The notes beneath the pieces are model-generated. The model was not told the origin of the DNA and made no database searches. It saw only the letters and a list, made by a program, of their open reading frames with translations. From assembly GCF_003254395.2 (NCBI RefSeq), contig NC_037639.1, forward strand, positions 6,221,001-6,285,000: 64,000 bases of DNA, written 5' to 3'. The translations under genes and the position numbers were made by a program. The stretch is from Apis mellifera. Taxonomy: Eukaryota > Arthropoda > Insecta > Hymenoptera > Apidae. Below, piece after piece: positions 48,066-62,845 of this stretch. Positions within the stretch are counted from its first letter, which is position 1. Every line of letters starts with the position of its first letter.

Positions 48066-51000
48066 AAAAGAAAAAATTACTTACCAAAAAAAGTTTTTGA
48101 AATAGATAAATCTATATATTTATGAATTCTAGTTCGAGTTAAAAAGTAATCTATAAGATTATAATTGTATTCAATTATTACTTTATCATTATTAAGTGAT
48201 AATTCACCAGTATCTGATTTTTTTGGAAATATTGCTGTCACATTAAATTTTTTAGAAATAGAATCTGAAGTACTATTTCCTCCTATTAAATCATAAAAAG
48301 CTCGAAATTTCCAAGCTAATCTCATTATATTTTCTGGTATCTAATTAAAATTTTAAAATTATATATGTACATATTTTTTTAAATAAATTTATATAATCTT
48401 CATTTATATAATTCTTCTTCTTTTATCTACATAAATTATTAGTAATATAATATTAAACTTACATTTTCATATTGTGCAATAATTTGATATTTTCTTAAGG
48501 TTGATAATTCTCTTGAAACTTCATAACAAGCATCAGAAAATGGAATAAAACGTTTTCCTTCAGACTGTATTCGACATTCTTCATAAGGCCATTGTGATAT
48601 TTTAGCATTTTCTAATTGATTTTCACTAATTTCACCAAGTAAATTTAATGTAATTGAAGATCCGCTACATTTACCTTTAGCTGTATCAGAGTATCCCCAA
48701 ACAGCATTTAATGCAATTTTAGCAGGCTCACTTGGCTTAATACTTAAGAAATCCCATTCCCAAGGTATTTCTTTTTCAACTTCTAAACAAAACTAAACAA
48801 TAAAGATTATTTTTATTTTTTTTCTTTTAATTATACTATTGTATATAAAATACCTTTAAAATTTTTTGGCCTGGTATAATTTTAGTTGCTTTAATTTTAA
48901 TCATATCAGATGTCCAACTAGTAATTTCATAAAGTGCAGCTATATTCCATTGTTGTAGAATTTGCAATGATTCTGCATTACGATGTGTTAAAGATAATAC
49001 ATGATGACTTGGATTTTTAATATATTCAAATTTTACCTAATAAATTATATTTTTTCTTTATTATTTTGTTTATAATTAAGAAATATAGCAGCATTAATAT
49101 ACTATATATTAATATACTAACTTGAGTACGTTGTACATCAATTGTATTAATATATGCAGCTATGCCACAACTACCTTTTGGTGGTACATATGTGCAATAA
49201 TCTAAGAAATGAAGGGCAGTTAAAGCAAATTCCAAAAATGGCCAGATACTAAAACAATCAAAAATCAAAATACAACAAATGATATTTATTATTTAATAAT
49301 TTTTATAATAAAAAATATAGATTTTTTTTTTAATAATTTTTTTTTAACTTACGGATAATTGGCTCGATGTGAAGAAAACACATCTCGAATTATTTTTTCT
49401 CGCGATATTATATTTTCACAATCAAAAAGTTTTATATACATTTGTCCTCCTAATTCTGCTAATTCAACTTGAAATATATCTATTGTCTATAAAATAAATA
49501 TAATTATTATATCTATAATATTCTATAAATTATATAAATTCTATAAATTATTATAGTTTATAAATTAAAAATAAAATTTTTATTTAATTATTATCTACCT
49601 TTGGTTTATATGTTGGTGATTTTGTAACTTTAAATAATTGAGGACAAGTAGGACAAATATGATGTAATTTTGTTTCAATATTCAATCCTTTTATATTAGT
49701 TGTTGTTCTAGCATGAGCTGTAATACCCATTTTAAGATGTTCTAAAGAAATAAAAAAATATACTAAATATACTATTTTTAAATAATAATAAGTTCTATTT
49801 AAATATTATTAATGCAATACCTCCAGGTGTATTATATGAAATAAATGGACGATTTTCAAATCCAAGAGTAATGTTGATTGGAAGATATCCATGAATAGAG
49901 TGTATTCTTTCTGCACTATGCCATGTATCAATGAAAGGATTATAATTTTCTATTATTTCTGATTTATGAATAGATGTTCTAAAAATATTAATCGTATAAA
50001 CATAAAATATTGTAAAAAAAAAAGATAGAATTATAAATTATTTTATCATACCGTAATATAACATGATTATTACGACCAATTGAAATATGTGTAAAATTGC
50101 CTCTCATGGAGAATAATGATGTTGCAATGATTGCAAGTCTAACATTTGCTCCTAGATCTGTAACCTGTACTGATTCTATTGTTAATGGAACATTAATACG
50201 TTGTTGATTAACATGAAATTCCATGTTTTGATATATGTTATATATATTATCAGGCAAAGAAGAAAGATCTAAAAGAATTATATATAAAAATATAAAACAA
50301 TAAATATTCAAATATATTTTAAATTTTGAACAAAAATAATTTATAAACTCACATTTAAATCCTTTAATAATATTAGTTTCATTAAGATGAAGACATAAAA
50401 CTGTTTTTTCTTGAATACGTGCAATGATTTCTAAATGTACAGATCCACTTTGTTTTTGATCTAATTTAAATTTTTTTAATATATCCTTTACTTGTGTTGG
50501 ACCATCTGGATGTGTTGATAATGAATGTAAAAGACCTTCAGCTTTAATATATAACTACATGAACATAATATTTAATATATTAAAAAATTAACTTTAAAAT
50601 AAACTAAATCATTTTAAAATAAATATATACTTACAGATACATGATTAATATTAATTCCACTTCCATAAGTATTTACAGTTACATATAAAACCTCAGGTAT
50701 ATTTGTTAATGGATTAGCAATCACAATACCATGTATCATTGCACCAAATTTTCTATATGTATCTTGATAATCAAATAAATAATTACCAGTAATTAAATAT
50801 TGATTTTTAGTTGGATGAAGTACTCGTGTAAACTGTGCAGCTATCATGCCTCTGATATTATAAAATTATATGAGAAAAAAATATTTGAAAATTTTACTAT
50901 AAAAAAAGAATATTATAAATGCTTTTACATACATATGAACATAACAGGGATGAGTAGTATGTTCCATAGATTTTAAAATAGTATAAAAATAATTATATAA

Positions 51001-53948
51001 ATGTTGACTAGGTTCACTTTGCATATACCAATATAATGATATTAATCTGCTTGGTGTAGGACTAGAAACAATAAGTAATGTCAATGCTGCTACCCTCATT
51101 TCTAAGTGCTCAGTTCTATTTATTAAAATTGGCCAATAAACAGGATATATCTAGAATATAAAATTTTAAAAATATTAATAACTTTTTCTATTACAATAAA
51201 AAAATTACTTACAACATCCGGTCTTAAAGGTGCAGTTGAAAGTGATGCCCATGCAGCAAGAACACGAAAATGACGCGATTCTGCATTGTTACCACTTGCA
51301 ATAGGTTCTAAAAATTCAACTACTCTTCCTAATTGTATATTTGCTAATCCTTCTAACCAAATCATTTTTTTTTCATATTCCTTTGTCTCTATGAATTATT
51401 TATTATTATAAGAACACATAATAATAACAAAAATTTAAAACTTGACGAAAATGCAAAATTTCTTTAATATTTATTATTTACATACCTGTAAATTTATCGA
51501 GATATAAACGTACATAATCATCTAGCATTTCATATGGACAATATAATAAACAAGTCTTGTAAATTAATGTACCATATGTAAGAATAGCAGTATTTTGAAC
51601 TTCAATAGAAATTTTTTCTGGTAAATTTAAAAATATTTGTAAGTTTACTAATAATTGAACATCAGGTTTTCGTATATGAAATGGTAATTGAGTAAGAAGT
51701 TGAATTGCAGATATATCCGAAACTTTTTTATCTTGGATTAATTCTAATATAAATAATGCGGCTTCTTTAGTACCAATTTGTGGAAGAGCTTCGAGAAACA
51801 TATTTCTATAATAACATAAGAAGAAAAATAATGAATATGTTTTATTATATAAATATTTAAAATAATAAAAAATTTGTTAATACCGTATTGTTTCTTCTTT
51901 ATAGCTTGTTCCTGAAATTTTTGTATATGCATTACGTAAATCAACAATATCTAACATTCCAAGGTAATAAAGTAATACAGTAATTGTGGTGTTATGTAAA
52001 TTATCAGTTTCTGTATCTAATCCAGGATTTTCAAGTTTTTGACTTAATCGATCTAATAAACTTCCTATCTGTAATATACAAATATTATTAAAAATCCGTT
52101 ATATTATTAAATATTTCATATAGAAATTTAAAAAATTAATAACTTACAGATTTAAAAACAGTATTCTTATCAAGAGTACCTCTGCCTTGGGTGAGATCAA
52201 CTTCTGGAAGTTCATGTTGTAGAACTTTGAAATATAAATTTTCAGTAAATATTTTATTTACTGTATTTTTTACCATAATTAATTTAAAAATTTGTCTATA
52301 CATTAAAAAATAAATATATAAAAATAATATATATTTTAATAATGCAAAGTTATTTTTATTAAGAAAAATTTTTTCTAAAAAGTAAAAAAATTTTTATTTT
52401 TTAAATATACCTTGTAAAATGAAAATGAGCTTCTCCAAAACTTTGAAAAGGTTGGACATAAATACCTCCAGAGGCATTAACAAATAAAATATCATTTAAG
52501 GATTCATTTACCTTAATTTTATATAATCTTTCACTGGACTTTAGAATTGGATTCTAAGCATATATGAATTTTCTCATATTAAGTTTATTATATTATATAA
52601 ATTAACAAAATAAATTAGAATACATATAATATTTTCTAATTTTAAACAATTTAATATTATTAATATTATTCTTATAAATATAATATATTAGAAATATATT
52701 TTATAAAGAATACATACTTGATCACCATTAGGACATAACATATTAGGAACATTTGACCAAGTATAATGAGGATGTCCAATGCAAGTTCGTGGATCAAAAA
52801 ATTTTCTTATTAACCATTCATTTTTTTGTTCAGGATTGACAACATATTCAATATTACATTGTCCATAATGATTTCTCTATAATATAATTAATAATAATAT
52901 TAATAATAAAAGTAAAATTTTATTTTTAATATTAATTTTAAAAAACTTTATAAAAATTTTTAGATATGATTTACTTCAGTTGAATGAAAAGCTGCTTCTT
53001 TTTGTAAATTGGATAGATCTAATTGTAAAATTCCTGCAATACTTCTTTTTATGTTTACAGACCATGGTGATATTGCTTCTGTAGTAAAATTTTCAATAAG
53101 ACCATTTTTGTATATGATTTGAAAAGGTTTTAGCAAATCAGCCACATCTTTAGGAATATCTTGAATTTCTCCTTGTTCTTGCATTTTACCATTCCATATA
53201 GTCATTTTCAATGATTCAAACTAAATATATGGATATAAGTTATATGGATATATTAAGTTATGATCACTTTAATAAAATTATTTATCAATTTCATATTATA
53301 TTTTTAAAAATGTTTTTTTTTATATGATTTATTTTAGATTGTGTGTCAATTGTAAAATGTACCTGCATTGTTGCAATATTTTCTTCTGCTTGAATTTTAA
53401 GTGTTCCATTAAAACCCCATGAGGATGATGCACCAGATGGTAACAAAACACCAGAACTTGAAAGAGCATTATATGAATATATATATTCTTTTCCTGATTG
53501 AAATATGCTATTTGTAACATGATTATTATAAAGTAAGAAAAATAGAAATATGATTTCCTTTGGTTTATACATTACTATTTGTAATACATGATTAAAATCT
53601 GTAAATAAATTTTTTAAATTAATATATAAAGAGAATATCTTTATTTTATTATATAATTTAATTTCATTATTTTAAATTTAATCATATTAAATTATTTTAT
53701 TTTATTATTTTAAATAGCATAATATTTAAATAAATATAATTTAATAAGCTATGTTAAATTAAGCTCATTCATATTATGTAAAAAAATTGTACAAATTAAA
53801 TTATTTTAATATATTTATAATTTAATATTTATAATTAAAATTATTTATAATACAATAATAATAAATATTTCATGATATTTAATTAATTTAATTAATAATT
53901 CTAATTAAGTGTAAGTAAAAATGTTTATTTTATACCTGTGAATCTCAT
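47421..53948 (-). CDS. Vitellogenin-like large lipid transfer protein
   Basis: Secreted member of the vitellogenin/apolipophorin family. Twenty-two minus-strand exons from ATG 53946-53948 to stop 47421-47423 close in phase at 1420 aa: 53936-53948, 53363-53598, 52975-53220, 52718-52876, 52411-52553, 52148-52295, 51884-52068, 51486-51805, 51213-51388, 50933-51150, 50635-50851, 50353-50554, 50052-50268, 49821-49978, 49599-49741, 49353-49486, 49122-49248, 48854-49036, 48463-48792, 48085-48340, 47661-47940, 47421-47592. Hydrophobic leader IIFLFFLLY; lipovitellin N-sheet (KEYIYSYNALSSSG, WSVNIKRSIAGILQLDL), helical domain (TKEAALFILELIQDKKVSD, RVAALTLLI), then DUF1943-like beta sheets and a short C-terminal von Willebrand D remnant (TCIVTPDYIRSIHNVTYSF ... 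GLCVLDF). There is no polyserine tract. Best match is a hymenopteran Vg-like (A type) rather than conventional vitellogenin. Confidence 0.87.
48024..48075. repeat. Poly(A)/GAAAA tract
   Basis: A-rich simple repeat in a vitellogenin-like intron, immediately next to the exon donor at 48084. Confidence 0.92.
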
Positions 53949-54120
53949 GGTGTGCAATAATAGCTTAACAAAAGTAAACTGAGTTCATAGAAGTCAAGAG
54001 ATGACCTTTGCTGTCTATCTCTGTGACCCATGAACACGTCTTTACTATCTGTGTGAGTAAAACTTATCTCCTGTCTAAATTATCTTCAATCATATAAATT
54101 AGCCTAATACATTTTCTCTG
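53949..54120 (-). promoter_or_regulatory. Candidate vitellogenin-like promoter
   Basis: Mixed-composition block directly upstream of the start codon. Read on the minus strand it contains three WGATAR sites (54015-54020, 54045-54050, 54064-54069) and two same-orientation nuclear-receptor half-sites, AAAGGTCA (54002-54009) and GGGTCA (54024-54029). GATA and nuclear-receptor sites are known regulators of fat-body yolk genes in insects; use here is inference. Confidence 0.45.
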
Positions 54121-54264
54121 TATATTTTTATATATAAATTTTAATATATAAATCACATAACATAATTTTCTTTAATTATATAAATAATCACATATAATAT
54201 ATATATTTAATTTTAATAATGATTTAATTAATAACTTAAAATATAATAATATTTAAACTTCAAA

Positions 54265-54319
<55 letters not shown>

Positions 54320-54973
54320 ATTAGATTTTAATTATAATTTTAATTATATATAATTTTACTTATAAAAGATTACAAATATGCATAGATTATAATTAGATTA
54401 TAAGATACATATATTAATTTTAAATAACAGATTATAAAATATATTTTTATTTTATTTTTATTTTGAATAAAATGAAATTTGTTTTTCCTACAAAATAAAT
54501 AATTACATATTAATTATTAATTGGTTATATATTAATTATTGATTTAATTATAAATTTAATTTTTATAAAAATATTAAATATGTATTATATAAATTATTAT
54601 TATTTATTAATATATAATTTAATAAATAAAATTAAATATTTATAGCAAAAATATTAATTTTATTTTCTTTAGTTATAACAAAAAAATTAAACACAATTTT
54701 ATATTTACATATTTATTTCGTCATACTTCTATTTTTATTATTTACAATTACTATTGGAAATTGTATCATATGATATCAGAATCTTATTTAATTTATTTCT
54801 ATACAAAATTATGTTTTTATATTATATTATACATCTAATTGTACTGCAATTCTTTTCTCATATACAAGATCTTTTCAGTATGTGTATAAAATTATAGATA
54901 GGCATTATTAACGAATACCATAAAATAAAAATACCATAAAATATTATTAAGAAATGCACATATAATTAATACA
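54121..54973. other. Spacer between vitellogenin-like and PAXBP1 genes
   Basis: Low-complexity A/T DNA with a long (AT)n run at about 54270-54316 and no gene. Confidence 0.6.
54270..54316. repeat. (AT)n microsatellite
   Basis: Uninterrupted AT run of more than 20 units, the longest in the window. Confidence 0.95.
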
Positions 54974-57900
54974 TTACAAAGGTTTGATTATTTTCAAAAT
55001 GGACTTCGAATATTCCCAGGCTTCACTGTAAAAATGAATAATTAATTTAAAATATATTTTAAAACGCAAAAATTTATTTTTTTTATTTTAATAATAATAT
55101 AGATATGTATATAGAAATAATTTATTAACGATATAGAAAATTAAAAAAAAAATAATAGTGTTTATAATTTCTTATTCATTGATTTATAATTATATATTAT
55201 ATATTATAATATATACTTACTTATGCGCTGGATTTGCTTGATCTAATTGTTCACTAAGTTGCTGAATGAGTGTAGCAAACATTCTCAAATGTTCTATTGT
55301 TTCACCTTGCAACCATGCACGAGGAAGTGTACTCATTACCTATTATATAGAAATATAAATATTATAAAAAAAATAATTTTTTTTCTAAATAATGTTTAAT
55401 GTTTTTTTTAAATATTCAATTATATTTGAAGATTTAAAAAATGCTATATTAAACTTATATTTAAATGAATAACAAACATACCATGTTTGCTTTAAATAAA
55501 GCATCATTTGGTATAGACACCCTTAAACCTGCTAAAAGATATCGATTTAATAATGAACCAAGTGCCAAATTTTTTAATTGTGTATCTCCAAGAAGACCTT
55601 GCCAACTTAATAAATTTCGTAAAAGTTTTACAGCCATTGCAAACTGTCTTTGAAAAAATTGATGTTTGGTATCCAAAACTCTAAAATATTAATATAAAAG
55701 AAAATATTAACATTATTATTATAGAATTTTTATTTATTATTATTAATAATCTTGAATAAAAATTAATAATAAAAATATACTAACTGCTTAGGAAAAATTG
55801 GTATAAAAACATCATTTTCAACTGCTGATTTAATTTTTTCTAATATGGCGTTAAATAATGTTTCTAATGGTTTGCTTGTATCATTTAAATTTGGATATTC
55901 TCTAATAAGACGATTTACTGTGCCTACAAGTCGTAATGTTTGTGATGTAGACATTGGATCCCATATTCTTTCAACTATAGCTATAAACAAAAAATTTGTA
56001 AGTTATAAATTTAAAAATTTTCAACAATAGATAACTATAAATATACTATATAAATATTATTCAACAATAAATAATATAATCTTACATGTTAATTTAGGTA
56101 TAACAATTTTTTCTACTGTAAATGGTACTAATCTAACATCTGGATCTCTTTTAAGTGATTCTTCTGTTTCCTTATTATCTAATGCGTACAAAAGTAATGT
56201 ATTATACCACTTTGTTCTTTCTATATCTGCACTTTCCTAAAATGAAATATAATATACAATTTTTATTTGTAATTAATATTTTATGAATGAAAATTTAATA
56301 TATAATACCATAATAGGATTCCATGTTAACAATTGCAATCTAATAATTGGGGAAATGATTTTAGGTATACATAAAGATACATAAGCTTCCATATAAGCAT
56401 CTCTATCAGTTTCTCTCCAAGATTCCAATTTTGAAAGTATTCCTCTTATTGTGCAATATTCGTCCATTACATCAGCAAATATTTCTTTACTTTCATTATC
56501 AATTTCGTCTGAAAATAAATATTAAAAAAAAAGTATTATATAAAAGATATAAATATATATTAATATATAATGAACATATTAATTTATATTTGACAGATAA
56601 TAATAAATATTATTGTATATAATATAATTTTATTAATTTTATAATTTTAAATTAAATTTTATGAAATTCATTAAAGTACAACCTTTTGTTTGTTTAAACG
56701 CAAGATTTTGTTGCTCAGTAACTTCATCATCGCTAGACATTCCATCAATATGTTTTGGTAATGTAGGAGCTAATTCTCTAGCTCTTCTACGACGAGCTCT
56801 TCTTCCTTCTCTTTCTGTAGCTCGACGAATACGAGCTTCAACTTCTGGTCCTCTTCGTATAGGCTGTCCTCCTATAATTTAAAATACAATTTTCATTTAA
56901 CTTACATTAATCAAAAATATATTTTTATTTATATTTTTAACAATTTGTAATATAACCATAAAAGAAATAATAAAAATAAATAAAATATTTTATCAAATAC
57001 AAATTATGTATATTATTATGTATATTTAATACTAAAATGACTGACTTGCAGTTGTTGTAATTTCCTCTGCTTGATCCCTTGTATCTTGACGTCTTCTTTC
57101 CATCAGTTCAATCGCACGTTCGCTATAAAGCTCTAACCAGCGTTGCTCCAATCCAACAACCAATGGCAGCTAACAAAAAAGTTTTATATTAACATTCACA
57201 CAATGAATTAACTCAATGACTTTGGGAATTATTTTTATTCCAGAAAATGTTTATATTAAATTTTTGTAATATTAAATATATATAATTTATTTATAATTAA
57301 ATAATATAAAGTAATATATTTTTAATATTTGCTGGAATTTGATTTGTAATTCCATAGTCATTGGATATTTTTTGTTTAAGAATTTGAAAATTAATATCAT
57401 TTTACTTACCACATATATTAATTTATCTTTTCAATTCTTATAAATACTTAAAAATAATACTATACAGTGTAAATAATTTTTTTATACAGAGAAGACACAG
57501 ACCCCCGGCAATGCAAATATACATTATATTATATATATATACATTCTAAATTTTTATTTTTAATTTAATATGCATTTTTCTTCTTTATTTCTTTATTTTT
57601 AAATTATATAATATATAAATAAAATAAATACAGGAATAATATAAGCAAAAAATAAAATAAAAATTCTAAAAAAAGTAATATAAAAATATTTAAAAATATA
57701 TTTTAATTTTTTATTTAATAATTCTTTTAATGTTTTTTAATTGGAATATATATGAAATTAGAAATATATTTGTTTTAATATTTCAATATAGCAAATTTTT
57801 AATAATTTCTTCAATATTTATTATCGAATTATTAAAAAAAATTATATCTTTATTTGAATATAAAAATTAAAATTAAACATTTAATGATTATTATTCTATT

Positions 57901-60900
57901 AATAGATAAAAAAATTATAATATAATAAATTTATAAATAATTAATATATATTATAATTTATAAAATTTATAAATTTATATTTTAAATATATAAAATTACG
58001 TAAAATAGAATAAGAAATTATTAATAAGTTTATTCATATTTTAATGAAATATATTTGTAATTATATTAATTATTATATATTTTCAAATATTTAAAAAAAG
58101 CAATATTAAAAATTATTTACTAATAATAATTTATTTAATAAGAAAAATGCATTATTTTTAATGGCTGAATAATGATTGACAGCCAAAAATTGCATGGAAA
58201 ACCCCAGTGCACATAAAAAAACGTGACAGCGTATAAACCCACCTTCTCATCAAGACACTCTACCAAGTCAGTGACATACCCACGCAACTCTTGGTAATAT
58301 CTGAAGCGCTGCGCAAGCTGCGGTGCACGAATTTCACCATCATCCAGTTCTTTCACAGTTTGTCCTAACTCTTGCTCTAAACGGTCCTGATCTAATTGAT
58401 GACGTCGGTGTACTTCTTTTAAACTATCCAATCTACAAATTATATTATTTACTCTAATTTTAAAAATAAATAATATTTTAAATTATAAAAATTTTCAAAA
58501 TATATATATATATATATATATATATGTTATTTATTATATTTTTTCAGTTAAAATTTTAATTCAATTTTCATCACCTCGCACGCATTTTAGTCACAACTTC
58601 TTGAGGAGTAATAGGTATTATTTTTGTAGGATCTGGTGGTTGAATTGCTGGAGGAGGTGGTGGAGCTGGCATCATTACCATTTCCAAAGATATCCCACTT
58701 CCCATCATTGTATTTACATTCATACCCATTGAATATTGTTGTTGCATCATGGAATCTTGTTGTGCTGCTGCAATCTAAATATTTTTATATATTAAAAATA
58801 TAATTATATAATTTTCTTTGTCATTTATATCTAAAATAAAATAAATAAATGTATATCAATCATATAATAAATTTAATAATTATTAAATAAATATATTAAT
58901 ATTAAATAAATATTTAATTATGATTTATAAATAAAAAAAATTACCTGTGCACCAGTTACACCTTTTCTAATTTGTTGAGCTTCCCATTCTTCTTCCTCGT
59001 TTTCATGTTCACTTTCATCATCAGAAACTAAAAAAATTATACAATGTAATCATTTATTATACAAAATTATAATATATAAATTATTAATAATAAATAATTA
59101 AAAACTAACGTTTTAAAGGAACTTGTGATGCAAGAAATGCTTCTCGTCTTTTTTCTTTATCACGTGCTTCAGTATTAACAGTCATATCAATTCGATCTTG
59201 TGAATCATCATCATCACTTCTATCATGATCTTCTTCCCTAATAAGTCTTGATTTACCTTTATCATCACTAAAAATTAATATATTTATAAAATGTATTGCA
59301 AAATAAAATTTAATTCTAATAATAATTAATAAAATTAAATAACATTTTATTTAAACTAAAAAATATTAAATATATTACAAAAAATAATACCTTTGTTCTT
59401 CTATAGGAATATAATCAGTTCCTAATTCTCTTGCCTTTTGTCTGCATTTTCTAGCTGCATGGATCATTGCAGCATCAGGTATGCAACCACCTTATAATTA
59501 TAAATATAAATATAATTATAAGATAATATTTATTAAAATATTTTTTAAAATGTTTTAAATATATATTAATAAATAGTATATAATAAATAAATAATAAATA
59601 ATAGTATATATCGGGAATGTTAATAATACTTATTTGTACATTTGACATCTTTTGGATCAATTCTAGAGACCAAAATAAACATAAAAATTAACATAAAATA
59701 TAAAAATGTCTGTTAAAATTTATTTATTGAATAAGTTAAGTGAAATGAGAATATGCAATGTTGATATAACAGAAATAGAATGACCTCAAATTCTGCTACA
59801 ATTTTAAACTTTAATTGCTTATAAGTCTCAACTAATATTTTTATATATCAAAGTTCTACTTAGACATTTTTTTCTATTTTTTTGATCTTTAGAATTTAGT
59901 TCCAAAACTATCTTATGAATATATTATTATTTTATATATAACAATCAAATATAGAAAATAAATATAATATATAATAAAACTTTGAATATTACATACAATA
60001 ATAAAAACATCACATACTTTCAAGAAGAATTTTCATTGTATCAGCTTTATCTGTATTTCTTCTAAACTTATGACTGCGTGGTTCATCTTCTTCTTCATCA
60101 GATGTGTAATCATCCTTTCCAGCTGCAAGTGCAGCTCGCCCATTTAGAATTAAAGGTCCTGTATTTTTTATTTTAACCTAATAATAAAAAATTTTAATGA
60201 GATTTTTAGCAAAAAAAAGTATTAATTAATAAATTAAAAAATTACTACAGATATAATTAATCTTATATTATACTGAAAAAATGGTATGTTTATTATAATA
60301 TTATAAATTTTGTAAGTATTTTTAATTTTAATTTTCTCTAAAAATATAAAAATCAATAAATATTATTAAATGTAATATTAAAATTTTTTTATAAAAAATC
60401 TAAATAATTATATTTTATAATTATATTCATATTTTAATAATTCATTTATAATTATTTGAATAACCCTATATATTAATATATTTATAATTTTTTTATTTAA
60501 TATATTTATAATTGATTTTATATTATATATATTTATTATATTAATATATTTACATTCTACATATACAATATATTAAAAAATTTTAAAAATAATAAAACTT
60601 ATAAAAATAGTAAAGATGTAAAGATAAAAATAGTAAAGATATTGTAGATTTATATATTTGAATACTTTTGAAAGATCAATTTTAGAGATCAAAACAAATA
60701 CAAAAATTGATATAATCTTAATTGAGATTTTTATTAAATTTTTATTAATAGATTTTTATTAATTTTTATTAAATTATAAATAATTTATGTTTACATAAGA
60801 TAAAGTGGGATGATGTTATGATGAAGAAATTAAAATTATCTTACTCTATTATTGTCTCACTTCATCTAATATAAATTTAAATTGCTTATAATTTAATAAA

Positions 60901-62073
60901 TAAGCCCTAATAATTATACAAATACATATAATAACTTTTGTTATTATAATTGTTTTGACCTGAAAGAATCAATCTTTCAATTGCACAAATATTAATATTA
61001 TATAGATAAATATTTATATCATATTTTCAGTGAATGTTGTATATAACAAAAATTAATTTGAGAATATGATTTAAATTTGAGAAATTCTAATAATAATAAA
61101 CATCATAGAGATAGCTTACTACTAGATCATCTGTCTTTATTTCTAAATCTTTTTCCTGTTTAATGGACATGTTCGCTTGCTCAGAGTCCACTTGCATTTT
61201 CTCTTCACCTTTCTTTTTTCTCCTTTCGTGATCTAGTTGTTTCATCAATTTTTTGCTCCTGGATGATTTCTTCACTTTAAAAACTTCTCCATCATCCGCT
61301 AAAAATTATCAGATTTTATTATAATGTGAATGAAAATAAATAATGAAAATAAATAATATAAAAATATAATATAATATATTTAAATAAACAAAATAATAAT
61401 AAAATATTTTAAAAAATATTTAAAAAATTTTACAATAGTTTAATGTAATATTGATATTACATTATATTATTATATAATGTAATATAATATTTAATTTGTA
61501 ATATTATAAAATTAAAAATAAAAAGTTATTTAATACAAAAAAATATTTTTTTCTTATAAAAAATTATAATAATTTTATATTATTAAATATTTATTATTAA
61601 ATAATTATTATTTATTCAATCATTTTTAGAAATAATAATATTTCTATTATCTGTTTTTATTATTAATTTGACTAATAAATTGAAAATTTAATTAATTTAA
61701 TTAATAACATTTTTTCTGTTTTATTATGATTTTAATTTAATAAATATAAAAATTTTAATAAATTTTAAGTATGATTTTCCTTAAGTAAAACTATTATTAA
61801 TAATAATTAAGTTATATATAAAAAAATCTGAAATACATATTTTATATATTTTATAATAAGTATATTTATACATATATATATAATTTTTCAAAAATTACCT
61901 TCTTCTAGCTCCTCTCCAAAACTGAGGAGCGTCTGCTTTGGCTTATCCTTCTTCTTTGTTTTTGACTTTATAGGCTGGGTATCCTCCACTTCCATCCTAT
62001 TTTCATTATCCTCATCGTCGTCGTTGAAAGGTCGACGGCGGATGTTTCTCTTCGGTTTATTAAATAATGACAT
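54974..62073 (-). CDS. PAXBP1/GCFC-family protein
   Basis: Nuclear GCF-domain protein; in vertebrates PAXBP1 links PAX3/7 to H3K4 methylation, and relatives associate with spliceosome factors. Sixteen minus-strand exons join in phase to 824 aa: 61899-62073, 61120-61298, 60018-60177, 59391-59490, 59110-59267, 58945-59027, 58575-58774, 58243-58432, 57046-57169, 56683-56871, 56309-56508, 56086-56236, 55785-55980, 55482-55680, 55221-55339, 54974-55025. N-terminus MSLFNKPKRNIRRRPF with acidic stretches; GGCIPDAAMIHAARKCRQKA and EEEWEAQQIRKGV are family landmarks. A Met/Pro-rich segment, a coiled coil (DSLKEVHRRHQLDQDRLEQE) and the C-terminal GCFC helical domain follow (KIISPIIRLQLLTW, ERIWDPMSTSQTLRLVG, FFQRQFAMAVKLLRN). 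An alternative ATG at 62083-62085 adds four residues. The exon-10 donor (GTTGTA) is weak. Confidence 0.9.
57170..58242 (-). other. PAXBP1 intron 8
   Basis: About 1.07 kb intron, mostly A/T filler. A patch at 57470-57510 (agacacagacccccggcaatg) is the only G+C-richer spot and has no assigned role. Confidence 0.7.
59630..59900. repeat. Degenerate dispersed repeat, copy 1
   Basis: Shares ordered blocks with 60640-60930 in the same orientation: TTTGGATCAATTCTAGAGAC against TTGAAAGATCAATTTTAGAG, then an A-rich stretch, then TTTAATTGCTTATAA against TTTAAATTGCTTATAA. It lies in a PAXBP1 intron and may be an old non-coding transposon relic. Confidence 0.45.
60178..61119 (-). other. PAXBP1 intron 2 with degenerate repeat copy 2
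   Basis: About 940 bp intron, A/T-rich. It includes the second copy (about 60640-60930) of the repeat described at 59630-59900. No exon signals in phase were found. Confidence 0.6.
61299..61898 (-). other. PAXBP1 intron 1
   Basis: 600 bp of low-complexity A/T sequence, nothing else seen. Confidence 0.75.
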
Positions 62074-62845
62074 TGTCCTTAACATCAACCAGTCTGTTTA
62101 AACTATTTGCACATATACTATTCTTAGGTTAACTACTTAAATAACTAATGTTAAAAAAATAATTCGAAATTTCATAGCATATAAGCTAATATAACAAAAA
62201 ATATTATAAAATATGCGATTATGCCTTCACACAATGGATACTAAACTTATAAATATGAGATTGATCAAAAAAATGCAACACCTTTGTGAAATTGTGATAC
62301 GAATTATATGCTGAATATGAAACGTTGTAGGATAAGTTCGAAGTTTCGAAGTTAAGCTTCTAAAAGTTGTATACATGAATTACATTTCACTGTTTGAGTT
62401 ACTGATTGGCTTTCAATCTTCTTGTACTTTATATTACAATATATATAAGAATATATTTTTAATTTTTAAAATAAGTTTTCATTTTTTTTGTAATTAATTT
62501 AGTTTTATAATATTAAAAATATTTATTTTTTATTTATATTAAGATTATTATTTTATATTAGATTTTTAATTATTTCATATTAGACTTTATTAATAGTAAA
62601 TGTAATTTAAAAAAAAAATACTATATAGTATTATCAGTGTAGACAACTTTTACTATGATTTTAAAATTTACTAGAAACAATATATGAAGAGTCATTTTAT
62701 ATAAAAAAAACAGAAATGATTTAACGTTTTAATATAAGTATGTTTTATTTATTTATTTACTTTGCATTAATATATATTATAAAACTTATTTATTATTTAT
62801 CTTATCTAATATATAATTATATAATTTATATTACAGATAATAAAT
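62074..62845. promoter_or_regulatory. Divergent PAXBP1/PSMG3 promoter region
   Basis: Spacer between head-to-head genes. 62220-62430 is less A/T-rich and is the likeliest promoter core. An acceptor (TTACAG, ending 62836) just before the PSMG3 start codon suggests a non-coding first exon within this region. Confidence 0.4.
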
